This document shows positions 51,491 through 60,428 of a stretch of 64,000 nt of DNA, piece by piece. How positions within the stretch are numbered: the stretch's first letter is position 1; every line of letters begins with the position of its first letter. The position numbers and the translations under genes are program-made. Below the pieces are notes generated by a model, which saw nothing but the letters and a program-made list of their open reading frames with translations, was not told where the DNA came from and made no database searches. The DNA comes from SSF26 sp037443945 (GTDB lineage: Bacteria; Chloroflexota; Anaerolineae; J102). The stretch is taken from the NCBI GenBank assembly GCA_037443945.1, contig JBBINH010000002.1, forward strand, positions 129,503 to 193,502, read 5' to 3'.

Positions 51491-52687
51491 CTATCGTTCG
51501 ACGAGTTGGGTATGGCGATTGTACCAGTTCATAAAGGCCGAGGTGAGCAGGCTAAAGCTGAGATAAACCAACATCGTGATAAGAACCACCTCGACGGCGC
51601 GTCCGCTCTGGTTGAGGATGGTATTGCCTACGCTGAAAAGCTCGGGATAACCCACGGCCACGGCCAGCGAGGAGTTCTTGGTCAGATTGAGATACTGGCT
51701 GGTCAAAGGCGGGATGATGACCCGCAGTGCTTGAGGGAAGATCACCAGCCGCAGCGATTGCATACCGGTTAGACCCAGGGCCGTGGCCGCCTCGCGCTGC
51801 CCTTTGGAGACGGCCTGGATTCCTGCCCGTACCGTATCGGCAATAAACGCCGCCGTGTAAATGACCAACCCGCTGAGCAGGGCCATGTATTCAGGCGAGA
51901 GCGAGATCCCACCCACAAAGGTCCGCTGTCCCGGCTCGGGCCGGCTCAACACCAAAGGCGCGGCCGGCATCCAGGGCCAGGTGAGCAAAGCCACCGCCAG
52001 AAAAACCACCAGGGCCCAAAACCACACCAGGGGCATGCGACCGGTACGTTGCCCTCGCCGGTATAGCCCATAGGCCACGACCAGGGCCAAAGCCAATCCT
52101 CCCAACAGGCCCCAGCGATAGACAGACCAGCCCGGTCCGGCCACAGGCCAGGGCATGAACACGCCTCGATTCGTCAGGTAGATACTTCCCGGCAACGCCA
52201 GCGCCTCTTGCACACGTGGCAGCTTGAAGAACACCCCGGTCGCCAGGAAGAAAAGCAACACCAACAACGGTATGTTGCGCAAAAACTCGATGTAAAGAGC
52301 GGCCAGGCGGGCCACCAACCAGTTTGAGGATAACCGTGCCACCCCGATCACGGTGCCCAAAATCGTGGCCAGGATGATACCGACAAAAGAGACCCGCAGC
52401 GTGTTGAGCAATCCCACCACGAAGGCCCGGCCATGGGTGCTGGTCCGCGTATAGGTGATGAGCGTTTCGCCGATATCAAAACCGGCCGTCTGGCGCAGGA
52501 ACCGAAATCCTAACGTAAGCCCCTGGGCGGCCAGGGCATTGACCAGGTTACGATAGAGAAACAGGAAAAGGGCAAGGACCAGCACCACGACCGCTATTTG
52601 CGCCATCACCTGCAAATAGCGCTCGTCGCGCCAGAACGGTGTGGCAGCCCGCTGGGGGACCGACTCGGAAAGGCGCTCCACTTCCAT
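51491..52687 (-). CDS. aapQ: Amino-acid ABC transporter permease (AapQ/BztB-like)
   Basis: A 398-aa inner-membrane permease. A hydrophobic segment near residue 30, the HisM-type fold with RAFVVGLLNTLRVSFVGIIL, and the coupling loop REAATALGLTGMQSLRLVIFPQALR identify it. A long insertion between helices is typical of the AapQ/BztB group. ATG 52687 is preferred; an ATG 36 bp upstream lies beyond the hairpin region and adds a Pro/Cys-rich leader. The intergenic stem-loop at 52711-52738 separates it from the binding-protein gene. Confidence 0.9.
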   Translation of the reverse strand: MEVERLSESVPQRAATPFWRDERYLQVMAQIAVVVLVLALFLFLYRNLVNALAAQGLTLGFRFLRQTAGFDIGETLITYTRTSTHGRAFVVGLLNTLRVSFVGIILATILGTVIGVARLSSNWLVARLAALYIEFLRNIPLLVLLFFLATGVFFKLPRVQEALALPGSIYLTNRGVFMPWPVAGPGWSVYRWGLLGGLALALVVAYGLYRRGQRTGRMPLVWFWALVVFLAVALLTWPWMPAAPLVLSRPEPGQRTFVGGISLSPEYMALLSGLVIYTAAFIADTVRAGIQAVSKGQREAATALGLTGMQSLRLVIFPQALRVIIPPLTSQYLNLTKNSSLAVAVGYPELFSVGNTILNQSGRAVEVVLITMLVYLSFSLLTSAFMNWYNRHTQLVER

Positions 52688-52710
52688 CGGCTTCGGCCGA
52701 CATGGGGAAT

Positions 52711-52738
52711 GGGCAGGGAGCACTGTGGCTCCCTGCCC
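52711..52738 (-). terminator. Perfect 11-bp stem-loop between binding protein and permease genes
   Basis: GGGCAGGGAGC (52711-52721) and GCTCCCTGCCC (52728-52738), loop 6 nt. No T-run follows on the minus strand. In binding-protein transporter operons, such stem-loops commonly protect the upstream mRNA or cause partial termination, so that the binding protein is made in excess. Confidence 0.6.
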
Positions 52739-52750
52739 TGCGGTTGATGA

Positions 52751-53860
52751 TCAGCGAATGGGCGGCGCGTAGAGCAACCCACCGTCCTTCCAGGAGGCAT
52801 TGAGCCCACGCGGCAGGTTGAAAACCGTGTTGGGCCCCAGGTTCCGGTCATAGATCTCGGCGTAGTTACCCACCATTTTGATGATGTTGTAGGCCCAATC
52901 ATTGGTTAGACCCAGTTTCAGGCCCATATCGCCTTCTTTACCCAATAGCTTCATTATGTTGGGATCGGTCGAATTGGCACGCAGATCGTCCACATTCGCC
53001 GAATTCACCCCCAGCTCTTCGGCGGTAAAGGTGGCGAACACCGTCCACTGGACGATATCGAACCATTGATCATCGCCATGGCGGACCATGGGACCCAGAG
53101 GCTCCTTGGAAAGGGTTTCGGGCAGGATGATATGATCGGCAGGGTTGGGGAAGGTGGATTGCATCCCGACAATGCCCGATTTGTCGGTGGTCCAGGCGTC
53201 ACAACGGCCCTCAAGATAGGCTTGCGTGGTCGCTTCGGCCGAATCGAAAACAACCGGTGTATAGCTGATGCCGTTGGCCGCCATCTGATCGGCCAGATTG
53301 AGTTCGGTGGTTGTGCCCTGTTGCACACAAATGGCAGCGCCGTTGAGGTCTTTGATGGATCGAATGCCGCTGTTCTTGGGAACTTGAATGCCCTGGCCGT
53401 CGTAGAAAGTCGTGTGGACGAAATTGCCACCGTTCTCGGTGTCGCGGGTCAGGGTCCAGGTGGTGTTGCGGATAAGGACGTCGATCTCACCCGACGAGAG
53501 CAGAGTAAAGCGCTCGCGAGCGCTGGCGGGCCGGTATTCCACCTTGCCGGGGTCACCGAAAATGGCCGCAGCCAGGGCTTTGCAAAAGTCAATGTCAAAA
53601 CCGGCAAACGTGCCATCCGGTTGCAAAAAGCCGAAACCCGGTACGCTCTGGTTGACACCGCAGATGAGCTTGCCCCGCTCTTTGACAAGCTGAAGCGTGC
53701 TTTTGGCCGCTGCCGGAGCGGGAGCGGGTGGCTGGGTGGGGGCAGCAGCCGGCGTTTCGGCCGGCGCCGTAGGAGGCGGGGTGGCCGCCGGCGCGCAGGC
53801 AGCCAAAAACAGCACTGCTACCATCAACCAGCCGAGCAACAAGGCAGAGGGTCGAGACAT
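52751..53860 (-). CDS. aapJ: Amino-acid ABC transporter substrate-binding lipoprotein (AapJ-like)
   Basis: A 369-aa exported protein. The signal peptide ends in the lipobox LAAC near residue 22, followed by a Thr/Pro/Ala-rich tether. The binding domain starts LQLVKERGKLICGVNQSVPGFG and contains GFDIDFCKALAAAIFG, IRNTTWTLTRDTE and LEGRCDAWTTDKSG, characteristic of AapJ/BztA general amino-acid binding proteins. AGGAGG lies just upstream of ATG 53860. First gene of the operon, behind the promoter at 53993-54021. Confidence 0.93.
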   Translation of the reverse strand: MSRPSALLLGWLMVAVLFLAACAPAATPPPTAPAETPAAAPTQPPAPAPAAAKSTLQLVKERGKLICGVNQSVPGFGFLQPDGTFAGFDIDFCKALAAAIFGDPGKVEYRPASARERFTLLSSGEIDVLIRNTTWTLTRDTENGGNFVHTTFYDGQGIQVPKNSGIRSIKDLNGAAICVQQGTTTELNLADQMAANGISYTPVVFDSAEATTQAYLEGRCDAWTTDKSGIVGMQSTFPNPADHIILPETLSKEPLGPMVRHGDDQWFDIVQWTVFATFTAEELGVNSANVDDLRANSTDPNIMKLLGKEGDMGLKLGLTNDWAYNIIKMVGNYAEIYDRNLGPNTVFNLPRGLNASWKDGGLLYAPPIR

Positions 53861-53992
53861 AAGCCATTCCTCCTTTGGAAATGAGTGTATGGGTAAACAG
53901 CGACGACGAACGCGCAACCACAAACACCCCCTCTGCGCAATCGTGTTGGCCTCTGTGTTGAGGAGATCGCGGCGCATTCGCGGTGGCGCAAA

Positions 53993-54021
53993 ACGTTACC
54001 ACGGGAAGTGCCCTCTGTCAA
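53993..54021 (-). promoter_or_regulatory. Promoter for the amino-acid transporter operon
   Basis: On the minus strand TTGACA (54021-54016) and TAACGT (53998-53993) are separated by 17 bp. The leader to the aapJ start would be about 125 nt. The -35 box is a perfect consensus match. Confidence 0.65.
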
Positions 54022-54038
54022 TTTTGGCGGGATTTGGC

Positions 54039-54110
54039 AAAAAATAGAGCCGGTAACCGCACCAAGAAAGTCGTTCCCGGTCCCTCGCGGACCTTCTTCC
54101 TTACCGCCTC
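54039..54110 (-). terminator. Probable terminator after the cupin gene
   Basis: On the minus strand GAGGCGGTAA (54110-54101, including the stop codon) can pair with TTACCGGCTC (54056-54047), nine of ten positions, enclosing a smaller hairpin GGTCC/GGACC. A run of six T residues follows (54044-54039). The large loop lowers confidence. Confidence 0.45.
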
Positions 54111-54481
54111 TGACGCACGGCTGCCTGCGCCTCCTGTACCCGCCGCAGGAAATGGACCGGCTCCGTGAAGCCACCGGCAATGACGTACTGCACCGGCGAG
54201 TCCGTCAGGTTCGTCACCCACACATCGGCTCCTTCGGGTAGAGGCAAAGCACTGCCTGCCTCGCAGACAAATTCCTCGAATTGGGCGGTCTCAACGCGGA
54301 CACGACCGTTGATCAGATAAAAAATTTCTTCACGGCCCTGGCCGGGCCGTAGGCGGCGCCCCGCCTCGTTGGGCGCCATCCGGCCGTAGATGAGATACGT
54401 TGTCAGGTTTCCGGATTCCTCCGGCCCTAAGGCCACTTCGCCGCTGCGCTCGACGCGACCGGCCAACGGAATCGGTTTCAT
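54101..54481 (-). CDS. Cupin-domain protein
   Basis: A 126-aa single-domain beta-barrel protein. The cupin motif is partly visible: RPGQGREEIFYLINGRVRVE and later ALPLPEGADVWVTNLTDSP. The usual metal-binding histidines are replaced (GREE keeps the Glu), so it may bind metal weakly or act as a small-molecule sensor. The start ATG overlaps the stop of tsaD (ATGA). Its function is not known. Confidence 0.75.
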   Translation of the reverse strand: MKPIPLAGRVERSGEVALGPEESGNLTTYLIYGRMAPNEAGRRLRPGQGREEIFYLINGRVRVETAQFEEFVCEAGSALPLPEGADVWVTNLTDSPVQYVIAGGFTEPVHFLRRVQEAQAAVRQRR

Positions 54482-55557
54482 AGACGGTCTCCTTTAGAAG
54501 GGGCGAGGGGAAGATGGGCCATCACATCGAGGTCAAGAGCATCGCCCGCGGGGCCGGTGGGCGAACAGAACCGGCGGAAATAACCGGCCGCCGCGATCAT
54601 GGCCGCATTGTCGGTGCACAGAGAAAGGGGAGGGATCGAAACCGGTAGCGGTGATGTCCGAGCCAGCGCCTCGCGCAGGGCGCGATTGGCGGCCACACCA
54701 CCGCACACGCAAATTTCGGTGGCGCCGACCTCGGCGGCCGCATGCAGGGTCTTCCCGACCAACACATCGACAACGGCCTGCTGGAAGGAAGCGGCCAGGT
54801 CGGCCACGACCTGCGGCGGCAACGAGCCGGCGGGGATGAGTTTGCGCCCGGTGGCCGTCCCGTCCCGGTCCCACTGCCGGACGGCGCGCAGGACGGCCGT
54901 TTTCAAGCCGCTGAAGCTGAAATCATACGTGTTCGGTAGCCAGGCACGGGGGAAAGCGAAAGCGGTAGGATCGCCGCCTGCTGCGGCTCGCTCGATGGCC
55001 GGACCACCGGGATAGCCCAGGCCCAGCACACGCGCCACCTTGTCGAACGCCTCCCCGGCGGCATCGTCCAGGGTGCCGCCCAGCCTCTCGTAGCACCCGT
55101 GATCGCGCATTACCACAAGCTCGGTATGTCCGCCGCTGACGATGAGCACGAGGACGGGAAACGTTTTATCCGGCCGATTGCCTTCGGCCTCCAGCCAGTT
55201 GGAATAGACATGCCCCTCCAGATGATTGACACCGATCAGCGGCAGCCCTCGCATCCAGGCGATACCTTTGGCCACATTGACCCCCACCAGCAACGAGCCG
55301 ACCAACCCCGGTCCGTAGGTTACCGCCACGGCGGCCAGCGACTCCCACCCCGTATCCGCCGCCACCAGGGCTTCGTGGATAACCGGCAGAATGGTGAGGA
55401 TGTGCTGACGTGCTGCCATCTCCGGAAAGACGCCGCCGTACTTGCGATGCAGCTCGATCTGCGAGACCACAACGCTGCTGAGCACACGACGCCCATCCGC
55501 AACCACAGCGGCTGCTGTCTCGTCGCATGAGGTCTCGATACCGAGGATAAGCGTCAT
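54478..55557 (-). CDS. tsaD: tRNA N6-threonylcarbamoyladenosine transferase subunit TsaD
   Basis: A 359-aa essential tRNA-modifying protein (t6A37). Metal-binding HLEGH is at residues 112-116, with the opening LILGIETSCDETAAAVV, SGGHTEL, AFDKVARVLGLGYPGG and GGVAANRALRE. Length is slightly above the usual 340. It overlaps the epimerase gene on one side and the cupin gene on the other, each by 4 bp, so all three are translationally coupled. The link with acyl-CoA metabolism is not explained. Confidence 0.95.
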   Translation of the reverse strand: MTLILGIETSCDETAAAVVADGRRVLSSVVVSQIELHRKYGGVFPEMAARQHILTILPVIHEALVAADTGWESLAAVAVTYGPGLVGSLLVGVNVAKGIAWMRGLPLIGVNHLEGHVYSNWLEAEGNRPDKTFPVLVLIVSGGHTELVVMRDHGCYERLGGTLDDAAGEAFDKVARVLGLGYPGGPAIERAAAGGDPTAFAFPRAWLPNTYDFSFSGLKTAVLRAVRQWDRDGTATGRKLIPAGSLPPQVVADLAASFQQAVVDVLVGKTLHAAAEVGATEICVCGGVAANRALREALARTSPLPVSIPPLSLCTDNAAMIAAAGYFRRFCSPTGPAGDALDLDVMAHLPLAPSKGDRL

Positions 55558-55997
55558 ACGGAGGGTGGTTCGTTCGTCGCAGCGAATGAGGAGCCTGCGG
55601 GGAAAGGCTCCAGGAACTCGATCAGGACGCCATGAACCGCTTTAGGATGGACAAAAAAGCCATAGCCTTCGGCGGCACGGATGGGCTGTTCGTTGATCAG
55701 GCGGACGCTCCGCTCGGCCAGTTCCTCCAGGGTGCGCTCGATATCCTCCACTTCCAGACAGATGTGATGTACGCCTTCCCCGCGGCCGGCCAGATAGCGG
55801 GCTACACCGCTGGTTTCGTTCAACGGTCGGATGAGCTCGATCAGACTTTCGCCCGCAGGCAGAAACGCGATTTCGACCTCCTGTTCGAGCATCACCAACC
55901 GCTTGGTGAGGGTCAGGCCCAGACGATCACGATAGGTTTGTAAAGCCGCATCGAGATCGGCGACGACGATGGCAATATGATGGACACGCTTGATCAT
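55554..55997 (-). CDS. mce: Methylmalonyl-CoA epimerase
   Basis: A 147-aa vicinal-oxygen-chelate enzyme that interconverts (R)- and (S)-methylmalonyl-CoA. It begins IKRVHHIAIVVADLDAAL with the metal His, has SLIELIRPLNETSGVARYL, GEGVHHICLEVEDI with a second His, and ends HGVLIEFLEP with the Glu ligand. It sits near the carboxylase and mutase genes of the same pathway. GGAAGG lies 8 nt upstream of the ATG; a TATAAT on the minus strand at 56070-56065 may be its promoter. Confidence 0.92.
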   Translation of the reverse strand: MIKRVHHIAIVVADLDAALQTYRDRLGLTLTKRLVMLEQEVEIAFLPAGESLIELIRPLNETSGVARYLAGRGEGVHHICLEVEDIERTLEELAERSVRLINEQPIRAAEGYGFFVHPKAVHGVLIEFLEPFPAGSSFAATNEPPSV

Positions 55998-56064
55998 GCG
56001 AGACCTTCCTGCAAAAACAGCTTCTCCGGTCTACTGCTCCGCCAGAGGGCTATTGGGCCCGCTT

Positions 56065-56070
56065 ATTATA
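56065..56070 (-). promoter_or_regulatory. TATAAT box upstream of mce-tsaD-cupin
   Basis: Minus-strand TATAAT (56070-56065), 68 bp before the mce start. No -35 match at 16-18 bp is visible; it might provide extra transcription of tsaD independent of the propionate genes. Confidence 0.35.
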
Positions 56071-56085
56071 CACCATGCCTCAGGC

Positions 56086-56613
56086 TCAGGGGAGTTGCTC
56101 GTCGAGAGGGTAGTCCTCGGGTACAACGAACAGCTCGAGATTGGGATCGAGGGTGGTGCCTGCTTGCAGGATTTGCTCCAGCGGCAACCGCACGAACTTG
56201 CCATGGGCGACTACGGCGACGGTGCCGTCGGCCAGGAGCAATTCGCCCTCGGCTTCGAAGAGGCGACGCCGGTTGTGGGTGATGCGTCCGACCACCGTGA
56301 GCATCTCACCCAGGGGGACCGGCGCTTTGTAACGAAGGGTCAGCTCGGCCGTCACGCCCCAGGCCGTGCGATCGGACCAGATAGCACGGCCCAAGGTCTC
56401 GTCGAGCATGGCGGCGACGATGCCGCCGTGAACCCGTCCGGGATAACCCTGATGATGAGGCGCCGGCAAGAACCGCCCCACACAGGTGAACGCGTCCACC
56501 TGATAGAAGTGGGCATGCAGCCCTGCCGGATTCTCCAGACCGCAGACAAAACACATCCGCGAATTGGGCTGCTTTGCGGCCTTTGCTATAGGTCGGTGAT
56601 ACGGCGCTGCCAT
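56086..56613 (-). CDS. PaaI-like hotdog-fold thioesterase
   Basis: A 175-aa single hotdog protein. MCFVCGLENPAGLHAHF near residue 20 is typical of one PaaI/YiiD-like subgroup; GYPGRVHGGIVAAMLDETLGRAI contains the HGG..DE motif that binds and hydrolyses acyl-CoA. It lies 24 bp after the mutase gene. Substrate is probably a short acyl-CoA related to propionate metabolism, inferred from context. Confidence 0.82.
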   Translation of the reverse strand: MAAPYHRPIAKAAKQPNSRMCFVCGLENPAGLHAHFYQVDAFTCVGRFLPAPHHQGYPGRVHGGIVAAMLDETLGRAIWSDRTAWGVTAELTLRYKAPVPLGEMLTVVGRITHNRRRLFEAEGELLLADGTVAVVAHGKFVRLPLEQILQAGTTLDPNLELFVVPEDYPLDEQLP

Positions 56614-56637
56614 CGGCCTGATGATCGCTCCTTCGCC

Positions 56638-58308
56638 TCAAAGCAACATCGGCGGTTGATACTCGCCGAATACCCGGCGCAAGACACCGCAGATTTCTCC
56701 CAAGGTGACATAATCCTGCACGGCCCCGATAAAGAGTGGCATGAGCGGCGCCTGCGGGTCGCGCGCCGCCTGTTCGATCTGCTCCAACCAGGTCATCACG
56801 CGCGCGTGGTCGCGACGGGCACGGACGGCCTGCACGCGGGCTATCTGTTCGGCCTGAACGGCTTCATCGACGCGCAGAATCTCGTGTTCGTGAGTTTCCG
56901 GGACCCGGAAACAATTGACCCCGACGACAATTTGTTCGCCGGACTCGATAGCCTGTTGCGTGCGATAGGCCGCATCCTGGATTTCGCGCTGGATAAAGCC
57001 CTCCTCGATGGCCCGCACGGCGCCTCCCATGGCCTCGACCCGCTCGATATACTCGCAGGCGCGGCGCTCGATTTCGTCGGTCAGGTACTCGAGGAAATAC
57101 GAACCGGCCAGGGGATCCACCGTATCGGCCACGCCCGATTCGTAGGCGATGATCTGCTGAGTGCGCAGCGCAATCTGGACGGCCTTCTCGGTGGGCAAGG
57201 CCAGGGCCTCGTCCATGCTGTTGGTGTGTAGGCTCTGGGTACCACCGAGGACGGCCGCCAGCGCCTGCAGGGTCACGCGCACGATGTTGTTTTCGGGCTG
57301 CTGGGCCGTCAGCGTGGAACCGCCGGTTTGGGTATGAAAACGCAGACTGCAGGAACGGGGATCCTTAGCGCCGAAGCGCTCGCGCATGATGCGGGCCCAT
57401 AGCCGTCGCGCCGCCCGGAACTTGGCCACCTCTTCGAGAAGGTTGTTGTGAGCATTGAAGAAAAAGGAAAGCTGGCGGGCAAATTCGTCGATGTCGAGTC
57501 CGGCCTCCAAAGCGGCCCGCACATAAGCCATCCCATTGGCCAGGGTAAAAGCCACTTCCTGGACGGCCGTACTACCGGCCTCGCGGATGTGATAACCGCT
57601 GATGCTGATGGTGTTCCATTTGGGCACATGACGGCTACAGTAGCGGAACAGATCGGTAATCAGGCGCATCGAAGGCTGGGGTGGGAAGATGTAAGTCCCG
57701 CGGGCGATGTATTCTTTGAGGATATCGTTCTGGACCGTCCCTCGCAGCGCCGTTTCGGGCACGCCTTGCTTGCGGGCAACCGCAATGACCATGGCCAGCA
57801 AGATGGCCGCCGGGGCATTGATCGTCATCGAGACCGAGACTTTATCCAGGGGAATACCGTCCAGCAGGGTTTCCATGTCGGCCAGCGAGGAAATGGCCAC
57901 ACCGACCTTACCCACTTCGCCGTAGGCCATCGGATCGTCGGCATCGTAGCCGATCTGGGTAGGCAGATCAAAGGCCACCGAAAGCCCGGTCTGCCCCTGT
58001 TCGAGCAGGTACTTATAACGCCGATTGCTTTCGGCAGCGGTGCCGAAACCGGCATATTGGCGCATGGTCCAAAAGCGCCCTCGGTACATGGTCGGTTGCA
58101 CACCCCGGGTGAAGGGATAATCACCGGGAAACCCGAGTTTCTCCAGATAGTCACCGGCCAGTTCATCCTTGGGCAGATAAAGCCGATCGACCGGAATCCC
58201 GGAAGCGGTAAAAAACTGCGGTTTGCGTTCCGGTGTGTGCGCCAGTGTCGGCACCACTAACGTTTCATACCAGATGTTGGTAGCTTGGGAAAGAGATGAT
58301 ATCGCCAT
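56638..58308 (-). CDS. Methylmalonyl-CoA mutase, large (catalytic) subunit
   Basis: A 556-aa acyl-CoA mutase TIM-barrel subunit. By alignment to the known mutase the substrate residues are Y85 (MRQYAGFGT), R203 (ARGTY) and H240 (ISISGYH); the Tyr/Arg pair is that of methylmalonyl-CoA mutase, whereas isobutyryl-CoA mutases have Phe/Gln. It catalyses the radical rearrangement of (R)-methylmalonyl-CoA to succinyl-CoA. The C-terminal B12-binding domain is absent, so a separate small subunit must exist outside this window. It follows the biotin-carrier gene by 23 bp. Confidence 0.92.
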   Translation of the reverse strand: MAISSLSQATNIWYETLVVPTLAHTPERKPQFFTASGIPVDRLYLPKDELAGDYLEKLGFPGDYPFTRGVQPTMYRGRFWTMRQYAGFGTAAESNRRYKYLLEQGQTGLSVAFDLPTQIGYDADDPMAYGEVGKVGVAISSLADMETLLDGIPLDKVSVSMTINAPAAILLAMVIAVARKQGVPETALRGTVQNDILKEYIARGTYIFPPQPSMRLITDLFRYCSRHVPKWNTISISGYHIREAGSTAVQEVAFTLANGMAYVRAALEAGLDIDEFARQLSFFFNAHNNLLEEVAKFRAARRLWARIMRERFGAKDPRSCSLRFHTQTGGSTLTAQQPENNIVRVTLQALAAVLGGTQSLHTNSMDEALALPTEKAVQIALRTQQIIAYESGVADTVDPLAGSYFLEYLTDEIERRACEYIERVEAMGGAVRAIEEGFIQREIQDAAYRTQQAIESGEQIVVGVNCFRVPETHEHEILRVDEAVQAEQIARVQAVRARRDHARVMTWLEQIEQAARDPQAPLMPLFIGAVQDYVTLGEICGVLRRVFGEYQPPMLL

Positions 58309-58331
58309 AATCTGAGTAGGTAACCGTTCAA

Positions 58332-58829
58332 CTAGTGCAAAATCAGTAAGACGGCGCCTTGTTCGACCCGTTCCCCGGCTTTGATCTTGATATCGCTGAT
58401 CGTTCCCGCCCGTGGCGCCCGCAGTTCATTCTCCATCTTCATGGCCTCCAGGATGACGAGAGGCTGACCGGGTGTGACCGCGTCACCATTGCGCACAAGG
58501 ACACGCACCACCATGCCGGGGATGGGCGCCTTCAAGGGCAATTCGCCGGCCGGCGTACTGGGCCCGGTCCGGCTGCCGGCCAGGCGCAATTCGCGCTCAT
58601 CGGCAACGCGTACATCAAAAGTCCGGCCCCCCAGGGTCACGCGATATCCTTGCCGTGTCTCTTCGACGACGAGTTCGTGCGAACGATTGTCGATCAACAA
58701 GGAGTAGAGCCCCAACGGTCCTACCTGGAGCAGACTGACCTGCCATGGCCGTCCCTCGAGGTAGACGGTGCCGTCATGGTCGATTTCGATCTCATAGGCA
58801 TGGTCGCCGACTTGCGCTACGTACTTCAT
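58332..58829 (-). CDS. Biotin carboxyl carrier protein of acyl-CoA carboxylase
   Basis: A 165-aa protein with the biotinyl lysine K131 in EAMKMENEL, in a C-terminal biotinyl domain (about 98-165: APIPGMVVRVLVRNGDAV) after a beta-rich linker of about 90 residues. A Thr/Pro/Gly hinge links the two. It carries carboxybiotin between the biotin carboxylase (58906) and carboxyltransferase (61032). ATG 58829 is preferred; a TTG six codons upstream is possible. Confidence 0.9.
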   Translation of the reverse strand: MKYVAQVGDHAYEIEIDHDGTVYLEGRPWQVSLLQVGPLGLYSLLIDNRSHELVVEETRQGYRVTLGGRTFDVRVADERELRLAGSRTGPSTPAGELPLKAPIPGMVVRVLVRNGDAVTPGQPLVILEAMKMENELRAPRAGTISDIKIKAGERVEQGAVLLILH

Positions 58830-58905
58830 GGCGTGGTTTGGCCTCAAAAAGGTTGACGATGAGAAACAGGTGTAACAACAAGAAGGGCAGACTCATGTTC
58901 TCCTG

Positions 58906-60411
58906 TCAGAACAAGGTGCGCACACCGGCCAACAGCGCAGCCCGTCGCCAGGCACTGACGCTGCCCGTCTCGGCGCCATGGCTGATGGCCAAAGCACGCA
59001 GGCCGCGTTCGTGCGCCAGCATGGCACCGACAATAGCAGCCAACCGTTCGTCCTCCTCGGCCTCCGGGGTGGACAAGGGCGTATAGCTGTTAAGGAATTG
59101 GGTATCGAATTGGCCCCACTGGAAGCGCGGGGAATCCATGAGGCCAATGTGAAAGGGAATGGACGTTTTGATCCCGGCGATGCGATATTCGCTCAAGGCG
59201 CGACGCATGCGCAGGATGGCTTCGGCACGCGTTTCGCCCCAAGCGATGACTTTAGCGATCATCGGGTCGTAGAACAGGGAAACTTCCATGCCCTCATATA
59301 GCCCGGATTCGACACGAATGCCCGGTCCGGTCGGCTCACGCAGGGCCACGATCGTGCCCGTGCAGGGCATGAAGTGATTTTCGGGGTCTTCGGCCGTGAT
59401 GCGACATTCAATGGCCCAACCCTTGATCTGGATATCCTCCTGGCGATAGCGCAGGCGACGGCCGTCGGCGATGGCGATCATCTCTTTGACGATGTCGATG
59501 CCGGTGACCATTTCGGTCACCGGATGTTCGACCTGGAGGCGGGTGTTCATCTCCAGGAAGTAAAAACGGCCTTCCTTGTCCAAAAGGAATTCAATCGTGC
59601 CGGCCGAAACATAACGGACGGCCTGAGCTGCAGCCACGGCTACGGCGCCCATTCGGGCGCGTAGATCGGCATCCACGGCCACCGAAGGAGCTTCCTCGAC
59701 CAGTTTCTGATGACGACGCTGGATCGAGCACTCGCGTTCGCCTAGGTAGATGGTATTGCCATGGGTATCGGCCAGGATCTGGATTTCGACATGGCGGGCA
59801 CCCTCGATGGCCTTTTCCAGATAGACACTCTCGTTGCCAAAGGCGGCCAGCGCCTCACGACGGGCCGCGGCCAAGGCGGGGAGCAAGTCCGCCGGCTCGC
59901 GCACCAACCGCATTCCCTTACCTCCCCCTCCGGCGCTGGCCTTGACCAGAACCGGGTATCCTAGCTGCGCTGCCGCGGCCAGGAGCTCCTCGTCGCGCAG
60001 GTCGCGCGGAGTCCCCGGTATCAGCGGTACCCCGGCCCGGGCCACGGTTTGCCGTGCTGCTACCTTGTCGCCCATGGTTTCGATGGATTCGGGCGTCGGG
60101 CCGATAAAAACGAGACCTGCCTCGCGGCAGGCCGCGGCGAATTCGGCGTTTTCGGCCAGAAAGCCGTAGCCGGGATGGACGGCATCGGCACCGGCTCGCC
60201 GCGCCACATCGATCAGTTTGTCGATGCGAAGATAGCTGTCACGTGCCGGTGCCGGGCCGACGGGATAGGCCTCGTCGGCATAGCGCACATGCAGGGCGGT
60301 CCGATCGATGTCGGAGAAGACCGCCACGGTTTTGATACCGCGTTCCTGGCAGGCTCGGATGATACGTACGGCAATTTCGCCACGATTGGCAATTAAGACT
60401 TTTTTAAACAT
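58906..60411 (-). CDS. Acetyl/propionyl-CoA carboxylase, biotin carboxylase subunit
   Basis: A 501-aa ATP-grasp enzyme that carboxylates biotin. It begins MFKKVLIANRGEIAVRIIRA; the ATP-binding Gly-rich loop is at residues 161-168 (GGGGKGMR), with RHVEIQILADTHGN, ECSIQRRHQK and MNTRLQVEHPVTE. Members serve acetyl- or propionyl-CoA carboxylases alike; the mutase and epimerase neighbours favour propionyl-CoA. It has no biotin domain, consistent with the separate carrier gene 76 bp downstream. Confidence 0.93.
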   Translation of the reverse strand: MFKKVLIANRGEIAVRIIRACQERGIKTVAVFSDIDRTALHVRYADEAYPVGPAPARDSYLRIDKLIDVARRAGADAVHPGYGFLAENAEFAAACREAGLVFIGPTPESIETMGDKVAARQTVARAGVPLIPGTPRDLRDEELLAAAAQLGYPVLVKASAGGGGKGMRLVREPADLLPALAAARREALAAFGNESVYLEKAIEGARHVEIQILADTHGNTIYLGERECSIQRRHQKLVEEAPSVAVDADLRARMGAVAVAAAQAVRYVSAGTIEFLLDKEGRFYFLEMNTRLQVEHPVTEMVTGIDIVKEMIAIADGRRLRYRQEDIQIKGWAIECRITAEDPENHFMPCTGTIVALREPTGPGIRVESGLYEGMEVSLFYDPMIAKVIAWGETRAEAILRMRRALSEYRIAGIKTSIPFHIGLMDSPRFQWGQFDTQFLNSYTPLSTPEAEEDERLAAIVGAMLAHERGLRALAISHGAETGSVSAWRRAALLAGVRTLF

Positions 60412-60428
60412 TTCTGTGAACTAATACT

